NCBI GenBank assembly: GCA_947169745.1
Contig: CAMVQZ010000004.1
Span: 1 to 57,414 of the forward strand
From: an uncultured Clostridia bacterium
GTDB lineage: Bacteria > Bacillota > Clostridia > Oscillospirales > Acutalibacteraceae
Direction of reading: 5' to 3'
Length of the DNA stretch: 57,414 nt
The position numbers and the translations under genes were made by a program. Under the pieces are notes generated by a model. It was given only the letters and a program-made list of their open reading frames with translations. It did no database searches and was not told the origin of the DNA. This document shows, piece after piece, positions 9,087-16,607 of this stretch (its first letter is position 1; every line of letters starts with the position of its first letter).

Positions 9087-9422
9087 ATGAATGTATGCTT
9101 TAACGGATTCAAGGAAAATACAGTAACATTTGAAGCAGGGGCAGCAATAGACAAGGGTGCTCCGGTAATGATAACGGACAACGGAACTGTTTCGGCGGCT
9201 TCGGGAAAATTCTGCGGCTTCTGTGCCGGATACAGGGACGGCTATGCAGCAGTCCAGCTCAGCGGCTATGTGAGAGCATCCTACAGCGGAACAGCTCCTG
9301 CAGTCGGCTTTACAAAGCTTTCGGCTTCCTCAGGCAAGGTGGCCGCAGACAACAGCAACGGCAGGGAATATCTTGTCACAGATGTGGATACAACCGGCAA
9401 AACAGTCGGAATAATTCTTTAA
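9087..9422 (+). CDS. Small capsid accessory or decoration protein (DUF2190-like)
   Basis: 111 residues, rich in Gly, Ala, Ser and Thr, with short beta-strand patterns (AIDKGAPVMITDNGTVSAASG). The composition and the place between scaffold and major capsid genes match the DUF2190 capsid-stabilising proteins. Ribosome site AAGGAGGAAT precedes ATG 9087, and the gene ends TAATAG. It probably trims or decorates the capsid surface. The assignment is by pattern and position only. Confidence 0.65.
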   Translation: MNVCFNGFKENTVTFEAGAAIDKGAPVMITDNGTVSAASGKFCGFCAGYRDGYAAVQLSGYVRASYSGTAPAVGFTKLSASSGKVAADNSNGREYLVTDVDTTGKTVGIIL

Positions 9423-9438
9423 TAGGGAGGAGAATAAT

Positions 9439-10449
9439 ATGGCATATTTTGATTCGATAAAACTTGAAAAGGGAATGTACACGAACGGTACAAAATCATT
9501 TTCGCAGATATTGGAGGAAATGGATCCCTCGGAAAACTACAGGAATACGGAGCTGGAGGGTCTGGACGCTTTTCAGAGACAGCTCAAGAGATTCGATATC
9601 AAGGTAGGGGGAAGTCGTTCTGACTGCGTTCAGAAATTTTTCCAGACCTCGGACAGCGCAGCACTTTTCCCGGAATATATTTCAAGAGCGGTTAAACAGG
9701 GAATGGAAGCTTCCGATGTGCTTTCGGATATTATTGCGGCAAAGACCATTATAGAGGGACTGGATTACCGCTCTGTAGTATCCGATCCTTCCGATGACGA
9801 AAAGTCTCTGAAGCCTGTGGCTGAGGGAGCTGCTCTTCCCAGCACCACTATCAGGACCGGAGATCACCTTGTAAAGCTTCAGAAGAGAGGCAGAATGCTG
9901 GTGGCTTCCTATGAGGCTGTCAAATTCCAGAAGCTGGATCTCTTTACTGTGGCTCTCCGACAGATCGGCGCACACATTGCAAGAGAACAGATAAAGGATG
10001 CTGTTGATGTACTTGTGAACGGCGACGGAAACAGCCCTGCGGCACAGACTATATCCGCACAGACCAGCGGAAGCATTTCATACGGAGATCTTATTTCTCT
10101 CTGGGGAGCGCTTTCACCCTATGAGCTGAATACTTTCCTTGCGCCAACAGGAGCAATGACCAAGCTTTTGTCCCTCAGCGAAATGAGAGATCCTCGTGCA
10201 GGTCTTGATTTTCACTCTACAGGAAAGATGATAACTCCTCTCGGAGCAGGACTTCATCACGTACCGGGAATCAGCGGCGATAAGCTTATTGCTCTTGATA
10301 AAAACTGCGCCCTTGAAATGGTACAGTCCGGAGAGGTTGTGACAGACCACGACAAGCTTATAGACAGACAGCTGGAAAGAGCATCTATCAGCACTATCAC
10401 CGGTTTTGCAAAAATCTTCCCCGATGCTGTCAGGGTGCTTACATACTGA
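9439..10449 (+). CDS. Phage major capsid protein (HK97 fold)
   Basis: 336 residues, the shell protein. It has an N-terminal arm (1-100), an E-loop region (GRMLVASYEAVKF), a helix with AREQIKDAVDVLVNGDG and a beta-rich end (AKIFPDAVRVLTY), all in normal order for the HK97 fold. It follows protease, scaffold and decoration genes as expected. Ribosome site GGGAGGAGAA precedes ATG 9439. The gene looks intact, with no stop or frameshift. An encapsulin is unlikely because terminase, portal and connector genes flank it. Confidence 0.85.
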   Translation: MAYFDSIKLEKGMYTNGTKSFSQILEEMDPSENYRNTELEGLDAFQRQLKRFDIKVGGSRSDCVQKFFQTSDSAALFPEYISRAVKQGMEASDVLSDIIAAKTIIEGLDYRSVVSDPSDDEKSLKPVAEGAALPSTTIRTGDHLVKLQKRGRMLVASYEAVKFQKLDLFTVALRQIGAHIAREQIKDAVDVLVNGDGNSPAAQTISAQTSGSISYGDLISLWGALSPYELNTFLAPTGAMTKLLSLSEMRDPRAGLDFHSTGKMITPLGAGLHHVPGISGDKLIALDKNCALEMVQSGEVVTDHDKLIDRQLERASISTITGFAKIFPDAVRVLTY

Positions 10450-10463
10450 CAGGAGGTCTGGGG

Positions 10464-10826
10464 ATGAATACGGAGAAGGTATACAGTATTTTCTCCCGTC
10501 TGTCCGGGCTCAGGGATACCGAGCTTTTAAGATATACATTTTTGTGCGAGACTTCCGCAGGCTATGTGGTTTCCCGGCTCAGGGATAAGACGGCGGCGGC
10601 CTGCAGCGGCGGCAAGGTGGAGTTTGCTGCCGCCGCTCTCGCATATTACAGATATATTCTTTGCCAGCTGACGGATGGGGAAACCGGCGAGGTGAAAGTT
10701 GGAGATATCGCTGTAAAAAAGGATGCCGTAAGCATACTGGGCTCGGCTGAGAAGATCTGCCGGGAAGCATTCAGGGATATCGGCGATCTTCTTACGACGG
10801 AGGATTTTTATTTCAGGGGGGTCTGA
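10464..10826 (+). CDS. Head-tail connector / head completion protein
   Basis: 120 residues, mainly helical (LRDTELLRYTFLCETSAGYVVSRL, then LAYYRYILCQL). It directly follows the major capsid gene, where phages of this type encode the adaptor that docks under the portal. Ribosome site AGGAGGTCTGGGG precedes ATG 10464. No catalytic motif is visible. The name rests on position and on helical content. Confidence 0.6.
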   Translation: MNTEKVYSIFSRLSGLRDTELLRYTFLCETSAGYVVSRLRDKTAAACSGGKVEFAAAALAYYRYILCQLTDGETGEVKVGDIAVKKDAVSILGSAEKICREAFRDIGDLLTTEDFYFRGV

Positions 10827-10827
10827 T

Positions 10828-11154
10828 ATGAAGGATATTGAAATGGCAATAAGCGTCCTGGGAACAGGTATGACAGCAAGAACAGCCAGGGGTACATACA
10901 GAGGTCTGGGAGTTGTGAGCCCGGTAAGAGAAATAAAGAATTCCGACTCGGGAGAAAATGTCATTCCGGAGGGAATATGCTCTCCGGAGGATGTCCTTAT
11001 ATACGCAGACCGGAATTTTATCGGCAGGCTTTCCAGAGGTGATAAGGTCACAAGCAGCGGAAATGAATATTATATATTGCGGGCATATGACCGGGTATGC
11101 AGATACGGAGATCATGTCATCTGTGTTGCGAGAAGGGGCGGTGACGTAAAGTGA
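10828..11154 (+). CDS. Head-closure-like protein
   Basis: 108 residues, beta-rich, with the segment RLSRGDKVTSSGNEYYILRAYD, a pattern common in head-closure (stopper) proteins. It starts one base after the previous stop and overlaps the next gene by 4 bp (GTGA). Its place between adaptor and tail terminator matches the usual order. The family is not securely recognised. Confidence 0.55.
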   Translation: MKDIEMAISVLGTGMTARTARGTYRGLGVVSPVREIKNSDSGENVIPEGICSPEDVLIYADRNFIGRLSRGDKVTSSGNEYYILRAYDRVCRYGDHVICVARRGGDVK

Positions 11155-11570
11155 CAGCTGCGGATATTTTTCTGGACAGACTGAGGGATGATCCTGAGAC
11201 AGGTGAGGTTACGTTTGTTTCTGCCGGCAGCGGGGATATCCTGCCTTATCCTGTCACCAGGGCTGTGGCTAGTATCGGAATGAAAAATCAGGACAGGAGC
11301 CGGCTTATAGGTGACGATCAGGGATATATGGCATCCGGAGAGATGGAGATGACAGTTCTGTCTCCGGAAAAGGGGGGAGCTGAAGCGTGTCTGGAGCATA
11401 CGGAAAGAATAGTGGACAGAATACGTCAGGCGGATGAGGAGGGGATGATCATATCAGTCTCCCTTGATAAATATAGCTACGACAAAGCTGCCGGAGCCTT
11501 CCGGATCGTAACAGGCTTCCGGCTTGCAGAAAAAAGAGTGTGCGGAGGTGACAGCTATATTGACAGATAG
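11151..11570 (+). CDS. Tail terminator / tail completion-like protein
   Basis: 139 residues from GTG 11151, overlapping the previous gene by 4 bp. The N-terminal helix (AADIFLDRLRDDPETGEVTFVSAG) and the alternating strands fit small tail-terminator proteins that cap the tube. In contractile phages the sheath gene normally comes next, but here the next gene is tube-like and only 127 residues, so no sheath is encoded. The gene ends in TAG (11568-11570), a second case of TAG acting as a real stop in this cluster. Confidence 0.5.
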   Translation: MTAADIFLDRLRDDPETGEVTFVSAGSGDILPYPVTRAVASIGMKNQDRSRLIGDDQGYMASGEMEMTVLSPEKGGAEACLEHTERIVDRIRQADEEGMIISVSLDKYSYDKAAGAFRIVTGFRLAEKRVCGGDSYIDR

Positions 11571-11943
11571 TCAGCGCATATATGCGAAGGATGTGAGTAT
11601 CAGCATTGACGGAAAAAAGCTTTTACAGGCGGAAGCAGCGGAAATAAGAAAAAAGTCGGTGCTGCATAGTATCAGAACGTGTTTTTCAGGTAATGATGTG
11701 GCACATATCAGAAAAAGCGAAGTATACAAGGCGAATCTGAGATGTATTGTTTTTAAAAAGCCCTTTGAAAACTGCGGCTTCTCCGATCTGGATAATTTTA
11801 CGATGGTGCTCACAACCGACAAGGAAAGAATTACCCTGTCAGGATGTATGTGGGATGATTTTTATTATACGGCAGACAAGGGGAAATTCAGTGAATTTAT
11901 CAGCGTTACAGCACTGAATATGAAAAGGGAGGTGTTGTTTTGA
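11560..11943 (+). CDS. Tail tube-like protein
   Basis: 127 residues. TTG 11560 is chosen because GGAGGTG (11544-11550) lies 9 bases upstream; it overlaps the previous gene. The sequence is beta-rich (KDVSISIDGKKLLQAEAAEI at the start, EFISVTALNMKREVLF at the end), as in tube proteins. It is in the tube position of PBSX-type clusters (xkdM place), directly before a tiny gene and the baseplate hub genes. It could instead be a tube-initiator protein of the baseplate. Confidence in the exact role is moderate. Confidence 0.5.
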   Translation: MTDSQRIYAKDVSISIDGKKLLQAEAAEIRKKSVLHSIRTCFSGNDVAHIRKSEVYKANLRCIVFKKPFENCGFSDLDNFTMVLTTDKERITLSGCMWDDFYYTADKGKFSEFISVTALNMKREVLF

Positions 11944-12080
11944 CTGAAAATGAAATACCGGATATACCGGAGGAAACAGATGACGGCGCAGTACTCAGGA
12001 GGATATCAGAGCTTCTGAGGGCTGATATTATGAGATACAGCAGAAAGCTGGATGCAGAGGAGGAGATATATGAGAACTGA
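11940..12080 (+). CDS. 46-residue helical protein in the tape-measure / chaperone slot
   Basis: From TTG 11940, overlapping the tube gene stop, a short frame runs to TGA 12078-12080 and overlaps the next gene. GGGAGG (11927-11932) is a strong ribosome site. The protein is acidic at the start (MTENEIPDIPEETDD) and then a helix (AVLRRISELLRADIMRYSRKL). In PBSX-like phages this slot holds a tail chaperone and a tape measure of many hundred residues; here only this small frame exists. It may be a chaperone remnant or a miniature tape measure. Function unknown. Confidence 0.5.
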   Translation: MTENEIPDIPEETDDGAVLRRISELLRADIMRYSRKLDAEEEIYEN

Positions 12081-12594
12081 CAGGAAAATGAGCTTCAGGG
12101 ATTTCATATTTCCGGTCAATCCGTCTGTAATCAAAATAGAAGGAAAGAGAAATCTCAGTATCTCCCCTGTCCCCGGAGGAATGGATAACATAAGTGATAA
12201 CGGCAGGCATTGTATGAGTATCAGGGGACAGGGTGAGTTTTTCGGAGAGGATTGCTGTGAAAGCTTCAACAGACTGAAAACTCTTTTTGAGGAGGGTAAG
12301 GCAGGTATGCTTTATATACCGTCCCAGAGACCGGTATTTGCATTTTTCAGCAGGCTTGAAATGACGGCGGAGGATATTGAGGATGTGATAGGCTACAGCT
12401 TTGAATTCCGGGAGATACCGGGAGGCTTTTCATATCACAGGGAACAGTCTGCTGAATACGGGGACGGGAAAAGCAGTCTGTGGGATATATCCTACAGGCT
12501 GGGGATACATATTGATCTTCTTGTCAGTCTCAATCCCCATATAAAGCGTCCGGATATCCCGGTAATGCCCTGGGAGAAGGTGATCCTTTGCTGA
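12070..12594 (+). CDS. LysM baseplate protein (XkdP-like)
   Basis: 174 residues. ATG 12070 is used because GAGGAGGAG lies right upstream. The C-terminal 45 residues form a LysM motif (SSLWDISYRLGIHIDLLVSLNP, then VMPWEKVIL), the peptidoglycan-binding module carried by XkdP and gp53-like baseplate proteins. The N-terminal 110 residues match the structural part of that family only loosely. It probably attaches the hub to the tube end. It overlaps the next gene by 7 bp and is the first of six genes in PBSX order (xkdP to xkdU). Confidence 0.75.
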   Translation: MRTDRKMSFRDFIFPVNPSVIKIEGKRNLSISPVPGGMDNISDNGRHCMSIRGQGEFFGEDCCESFNRLKTLFEEGKAGMLYIPSQRPVFAFFSRLEMTAEDIEDVIGYSFEFREIPGGFSYHREQSAEYGDGKSSLWDISYRLGIHIDLLVSLNPHIKRPDIPVMPWEKVILC

Positions 12595-13502
12595 GAATAG
12601 TATTATCTGATATCAGGGGCAGGGAAAAGCGTATGGATGAAACTGTTTCACTGAGTATTATTTCCTCCTGGGACGCCCCGGCGGACAGCCTGAGGGCAGT
12701 ATTCCCGGTAAGGGGATGCATTCGTGAATATACGGATATAAGTGTCTTTCTGGGAAATGAATTATTCTTCTCCGGAATTGTGGATGAGCAGAATGAGGAA
12801 ACGGGAGAAAAGGGTCATTTCCTTGAGATCAGGGCAAGAAGCAGAGAGGCGGTGCTCCTGGATAATGAGGCAAGACCGGAGACATTATGTCTGGCAGACG
12901 GAGAACTCATATTTGAAAGGCATTTCAGGGAGCTGGGTTTTTCGGGGATAAAGGGCGGAAAGTTACCTTGCGGCGGTGAACTGGTCATATCAAAGGGGAT
13001 GAGTGAATGGGATGTTCTGGAGGAATACTGCAATAAATTTACCGGTACAAGACCGGTGATACATAATGACGGAATGATAGATGTCAGCGGAGGGAACAAC
13101 AGCGCTCTGATAATGCTTTCCCCGGATAAGATAGGATATGTAAAGAAATGTCTGAGACGGAGCGGAGTTATCTCGGAAATATTTGCAAGGACATACAATG
13201 CCGGAGGATATGAAATGAGACTGACCGGGAATCTGGCGGAGAGGAAGAAAATCCGGAGAAGAAGATTTGTCAATGTCTTTGAAACAAAAGGAAGAAGCGT
13301 CGGGGCGGCCAGGGAACTGATAACAAGATCGGAAAAGGTTTATGAAAGCCGTATCATTGGGTACAGGGAACTTTTGTCCTGCAGACCGGGAGACCGGATC
13401 AGGATAAGAGGAGAAAAGAATGATCTGAGGATAAAGGAGGTGCATCTTTCGGTGGATGCAAAAGGATGCAGGACAAGAATATATGCGGAGGTGGAAAGCT
13501 GA
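12588..13502 (+). CDS. Baseplate hub protein (XkdQ / late control D-like)
   Basis: 304 residues from TTG 12588, behind GGGAGAAGG. The protein is beta-rich and ends in the pattern YRELLSCRPGDRIRIRGEKNDLRIKEVHLSVDAKG, typical of gpD/XkdQ hub proteins, where a small barrel precedes the C terminus. It would form the hub at the tube tip. The stop overlaps the start of the next gene by one base. Length is close to XkdQ. No lysozyme domain is fused to it. Confidence 0.7.
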   Translation: MLRIVLSDIRGREKRMDETVSLSIISSWDAPADSLRAVFPVRGCIREYTDISVFLGNELFFSGIVDEQNEETGEKGHFLEIRARSREAVLLDNEARPETLCLADGELIFERHFRELGFSGIKGGKLPCGGELVISKGMSEWDVLEEYCNKFTGTRPVIHNDGMIDVSGGNNSALIMLSPDKIGYVKKCLRRSGVISEIFARTYNAGGYEMRLTGNLAERKKIRRRRFVNVFETKGRSVGAARELITRSEKVYESRIIGYRELLSCRPGDRIRIRGEKNDLRIKEVHLSVDAKGCRTRIYAEVES

Positions 13503-13840
13503 TGTGGATATCAAGAAATATTCTTGACAGAAAAGCTACAGGAAAAATAGCAGCCGCCGGTTCAGTGGGATACGGGACTGATACCAGGGTCTCTTCTGTA
13601 ACATCGGAGGGGAAGGGACGATGCGAAATTGTCAACCCTCCCGGATATTACAGCATCCCGAAGCAGAATTCCGATGTGGCAGTTATACCTGCGAGAGAGG
13701 GTATGATGTGCATCGGGGTAAGGTCTCCGGTGGTGGAGGATGAGTTTGAACCGGGGGAAATAGTGTTGAGATCGGATGGAGGAGCTGTGATAAAGCTCTC
13801 AAATGACGGAAATGTTTATGTGAATGGAGAGGTGATCTGA
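13502..13840 (+). CDS. Baseplate spike / gpV-like protein (XkdR position)
   Basis: 112 residues. ATG 13502 follows GGAGGTGG (13486-13493). The sequence has an OB-fold-like run (SSVTSEGKGRCEIVNPPGYYSIPKQNSDVAVIP) and a short beta-helix-like end (GGAVIKLSNDGNVYVNGEVI), as in small spike proteins that close the tube. It sits between hub and gp25-like genes, where PBSX has xkdR. It stops at TGA 13838-13840, and the next gene continues in the same frame. Confidence 0.6.
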   Translation: MWISRNILDRKATGKIAAAGSVGYGTDTRVSSVTSEGKGRCEIVNPPGYYSIPKQNSDVAVIPAREGMMCIGVRSPVVEDEFEPGEIVLRSDGGAVIKLSNDGNVYVNGEVI

Positions 13841-14170
13841 ACGGATACTGCACTTGGTAATAACGGAGATTATAAAAAGGACAGCGGCGGAGCATATCTT
13901 ATCGGCGGAAGAAAAGAACTGCTTCAGAGAATATATATTGCCGTCTGCGCCCGCAGGGGAGGATTTATTTATGACCGGGAGCTGGGCAGCGGTGTTCCGG
14001 AGATAAACAGAAACGAACCAGGCGCTCAGGAACGTATTGAGGCTCTTGTAAGGGAAGCTGTCAGAGAAGAAAATCCGGAGGTGGATCTCGTTGTAATCAC
14101 CTTTGCCCATACAAGGATAAGGGTGGATATTAACGGCTCGAAATCATTTATTATTCTGAAGGAGGTATGA
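13841..14170 (+). CDS. gp25 / XkdS-like baseplate wedge protein with ACG start
   Basis: A 109-codon frame begins directly after the stop of the spike gene and has no ATG, GTG or TTG start near its beginning. The first codon after the stop is ACG (13841), preceded by GGAGAGGTGAT at normal spacing, so the ancestral start was probably ATG with a T to C change. The protein reads TDTALGNNGDYKKD, then KELLQRIYIAVCARRGGFIYDRELGSG, a gp25/DUF2634-like wedge pattern, and ends IRVDINGSKSFIILKEV. The frame is otherwise intact. Either ACG is used weakly, the spike gene is read through, or the gene is dead. It sits in the xkdS place, just before the baseplate J gene. Confidence 0.7.
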   Translation, partial: TDTALGNNGDYKKDSGGAYLIGGRKELLQRIYIAVCARRGGFIYDRELGSGVPEINRNEPGAQERIEALVREAVREENPEVDLVVITFAHTRIRVDINGSKSFIILKEV

Positions 14171-14171
14171 T

Positions 14172-15224
14172 ATGGGTATCAGTTATGATGAAATACTTGA
14201 AAGAATGTCAGATGAATTTGAACTGCAGAGCGGATATGAAGCCGCAAGCCAGTCTGATATCGGGATACGTCTGAAGCTTCTGGCCGGGGAAATATTTGCG
14301 CTGTCGTGCAATATAGAATGGCTGAAAAAAGAAATGTTCCCCGATACTGCTACCGGAGAAATGCTGGATAAGCACGGTGAGCAGAGGGGGATTTTCAGGG
14401 AGAGAGGAAACAAGGCCAGCGGAAATATTGCTGTCAGTGTGGATGTGCCTCTTGATTATGATATTGTTATCCCGGCAGGAACGGTGTTTACTACCTCGGA
14501 CGGCCGGCTGGATTTTGTATCAACGGAGGAGGCTGTTATATACAGGGGAACTTCTTTGTGTACCGTCAGCGCCGAAGCAGTAAAAAGCGGCAGACAGTAT
14601 AATGTTGCTCCCGGAGAAATAACTACAGTTGTTACATATTTTTCTATCGGAGTCAGCGTCAGTAATTCCGGGGCATTCAGAGGAGGCTCGGAGGATGAAA
14701 CGGATGAAAGTCTGAGAAAAAGAATTGCGGACAGAATAAGAAATATACCAAATGGAGTGAACAAAGCATTTTTCGAGGATATGATCAAAAATGTGGAGGG
14801 CGTGAATTCTGTGAAGCTCGTGGAGGATAATGCTACCGGTCTTTCCATATATCTCTGCGGCAGGGGCAGCGGTGTGGATATGGATGTTATCAGAGCTGTC
14901 CGGGGGCTGATAGATGAAAGAAAATGTATCGGCTATAATTACAGCGTCTACAGTTCCAATCCCTTCCAGCAGGATGTTACTGTCAGGATAACTGTCAGGG
15001 ACGGCTTTGTATATTCCGATGTGAGCCAGGAGGTAAGAGCAGTGATAGATGAATTCTTCCTTGATGCCAGAGCAGGACAGGGTCTTGTTTTAGCAGAGCT
15101 GGGAAGCAGGATTATAAGTGTTCCCGGGGTGGAAAACTATGAATTCGTAAATATGACCGACAGAAGCATCGGGAATAGTCAGTTCCTTGCTCCGGGAACA
15201 ATAACCATAGAAAGAAGGCAGTGA
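14172..15224 (+). CDS. Baseplate J-like protein (XkdT-like)
   Basis: 350 residues, normal for the family. It matches baseplate J in order: an N-terminal helical part, a central beta region (IPAGTVFTTSDGRLDF and YNVAPGEITTVV), the segment GGSEDETDESLRKRIADRIRN that is nearly diagnostic, and a C-terminal domain ending with a typical strand. It joins wedges around the hub in contractile-type baseplates. ATG 14172 follows AAGGAGGTATG, and the stop overlaps the next gene. Presence of this protein without any sheath gene is odd. Confidence 0.9.
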   Translation: MGISYDEILERMSDEFELQSGYEAASQSDIGIRLKLLAGEIFALSCNIEWLKKEMFPDTATGEMLDKHGEQRGIFRERGNKASGNIAVSVDVPLDYDIVIPAGTVFTTSDGRLDFVSTEEAVIYRGTSLCTVSAEAVKSGRQYNVAPGEITTVVTYFSIGVSVSNSGAFRGGSEDETDESLRKRIADRIRNIPNGVNKAFFEDMIKNVEGVNSVKLVEDNATGLSIYLCGRGSGVDMDVIRAVRGLIDERKCIGYNYSVYSSNPFQQDVTVRITVRDGFVYSDVSQEVRAVIDEFFLDARAGQGLVLAELGSRIISVPGVENYEFVNMTDRSIGNSQFLAPGTITIERRQ

Positions 15225-15226
15225 TT

Positions 15227-15688
15227 ATGGATGTTTTGACAATGCTCCGGGAAAAGCTGGATGGATGCGGTCTTTATGATCTGCAGCAGGGCACTGTCGT
15301 TTATGCAGAGCTTGCGGCATACGCTGCGGGACTGCAGATGATATATGACCAGCTGGAGGAACTGGAAAGAGAATTATTCATCACTACCGCTGAGGACAGG
15401 GGGCTTTAGGTATATGAAAAAATGCTGGGGGCATATAATACAGACAGCAGCCTTCAGGGACGAAGAAACAGTCTTATCAGTGCCTTTTCAATAACCAACA
15501 GCGATCATTCCCGGAATGGTATGGGGCTGATCCCGGGAATATATAATGTTGATGGAGAATTTACAATGGATAACGGAGATCTGGTGTTTACCTGCAGCGA
15601 TAGTCTTACACAGGAGCAGGCGGAAAGAATCGGCTCTCATATGGAAATATTCAGACCGCTTCTGCGGGGCTTCAGGTTTGAGACATAA
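15227..15688 (+). pseudogene. DUF2313 / XkdU-like tail protein interrupted by an in-frame TAG
   Basis: Two segments in the same frame, 15227-15406 and 15410-15688, are split only by TAG at 15407-15409. The join reads TTAEDRGL-stop-VYEKMLG, within the most conserved part of DUF2313 proteins, where relatives usually have a polar residue. The combined 153 residues are about the family length. AAGG (15215-15218) supports ATG 15227; a GTG at 15221 overlaps the previous stop. There is no ribosome site before the ATG at 15422, so the second part would not be made without read-through. It is the last gene of the cluster, with no tail fibre or lysis gene after it. Confidence 0.75.
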
Positions 15689-15717
15689 AAAAACGGCTGC
15701 CCGTTTATGGGCAGCCG
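15687..15717 (-). terminator. Terminator of the 15744-16514 gene, perhaps bidirectional
   Basis: CGGCTGCCC (15694-15702) pairs with GGGCAGCCG (15709-15717). On the minus strand seven T follow. It separates the convergent phage-type cluster and surface-protein gene. Confidence 0.85.
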
Positions 15718-15743
15718 AAACTGTTTATTCAGTTCTCAGGATA

Positions 15744-16514
15744 TCAGTCCTTAGCAGAAGCCTTCTTAGTCATAACAACTGCAGTACCGAGAGAAGCAAG
15801 AACTACAGCTACGAGAGCGATAGCAGATGTTGTGTCGCCTGTAGCAGGTGTTGTCTCGTCAGCGTCGCCTGTTGTATCAGCGGGAGACTCTTCTGTTGTA
15901 TCCTCAGCAGGAGCTTCTTCCTTTGACTCCTCAACAGGAGCTTCTTCCTTTGACTCCTCAACAGGAGCTTCTTCCTTTGACTCCTCAGCAGGAGCTTCGT
16001 CCTTTACGATCTCATATGTAACATAAAGGAATTCAAAGTCGAGATCCTCATAACCAGCTGCAACAGCTGCAGGATCGTTGTGCTTTGTATCGAAGAGAAC
16101 CTTGAACTTGATCGGCTCGCCTTCCTTAGCTTCCTTTACATATACGTTGGACTGGCTGTTCTGTGTACGAACGTGCTCAGGCTCATACATACCCCAGCTT
16201 GCATCCCAAGCGCCGTCAAGACGAACCTTGAACTGGAGATAGTTCTTGCCCTGGGGCTTATCGTCCTGGCTCCACTCTGTGATCCACTCTTTCTTTACTT
16301 CCTTGATGTCAACGATAGCCTCATAAACGCCGTCGCCGTCATCATCTGTCATAGCGATATCGTCTTTCCAATCGTTGAATCCACCAACAACACCGATCTT
16401 GTGCTTCGGAAGGTCTTCAAGTGTAGCAGCTGATACGCTGATTGATGCTGTTGCAGCTACTGAAGCTACGAGAGCTGTTGAAAGAGCTGCAGCTAAAATC
16501 TTTGACTTTTTCAT
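15744..16514 (-). CDS. Surface protein with one starch-binding-like (X25/E-set) module
   Basis: 256 residues: signal peptide (1-29), one module of about 130 residues (VGGFNDWKDDIAMTDDDGDG, FKVRLDGAWDASWG), three to four repeats of an 11-residue EESKEEAPVE unit, then TPATGD, a hydrophobic helix and a lysine-containing tail. The module resembles the X25/CBM48-like domains of pullulanases and the modules of the two larger genes downstream (18031 and 20860). The end looks like a sortase signal without the usual Leu-Pro. It is inferred to hold starch at the surface. Start chosen on AGGAGG 8 bases upstream. It is transcribed towards the phage-type cluster. Confidence 0.8.
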   Translation of the reverse strand: MKKSKILAAALSTALVASVAATASISVSAATLEDLPKHKIGVVGGFNDWKDDIAMTDDDGDGVYEAIVDIKEVKKEWITEWSQDDKPQGKNYLQFKVRLDGAWDASWGMYEPEHVRTQNSQSNVYVKEAKEGEPIKFKVLFDTKHNDPAAVAAGYEDLDFEFLYVTYEIVKDEAPAEESKEEAPVEESKEEAPVEESKEEAPAEDTTEESPADTTGDADETTPATGDTTSAIALVAVVLASLGTAVVMTKKASAKD

Positions 16515-16542
16515 TAGTAAATCCTCCTAAAAATTAATTAAT

Positions 16543-16607
16543 GAAACTTCAATGAAAACATAAGTTTCGTTAATAAAGATTATACTATGTTTGATCGTAA
16601 AAATCAA
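16543..16607 (-). promoter_or_regulatory. Promoter and leader hairpin of the 15744-16514 gene
   Basis: On the minus strand TTGATT (16607-16602) and TATAAT (16584-16579) are 17 bp apart. Ten bases later the leader forms GAAACTT/AAGTTTC (16568-16543) with a 12-base loop, followed by an A/T-rich stretch and AGGAGG. Confidence 0.75.

Noticed and set aside
9439-10449. Encapsulin in place of a phage capsid
   Set aside because: Terminase, portal, protease and connector genes flank it, and no cargo-loading enzyme is adjacent.
4355-15409. General reassignment of TAG to an amino acid
   Set aside because: The large terminase gene (6984-6986), the tail terminator gene (11568-11570) and spoIIP (54274-54276) all end naturally in TAG, so the codon is a normal stop.
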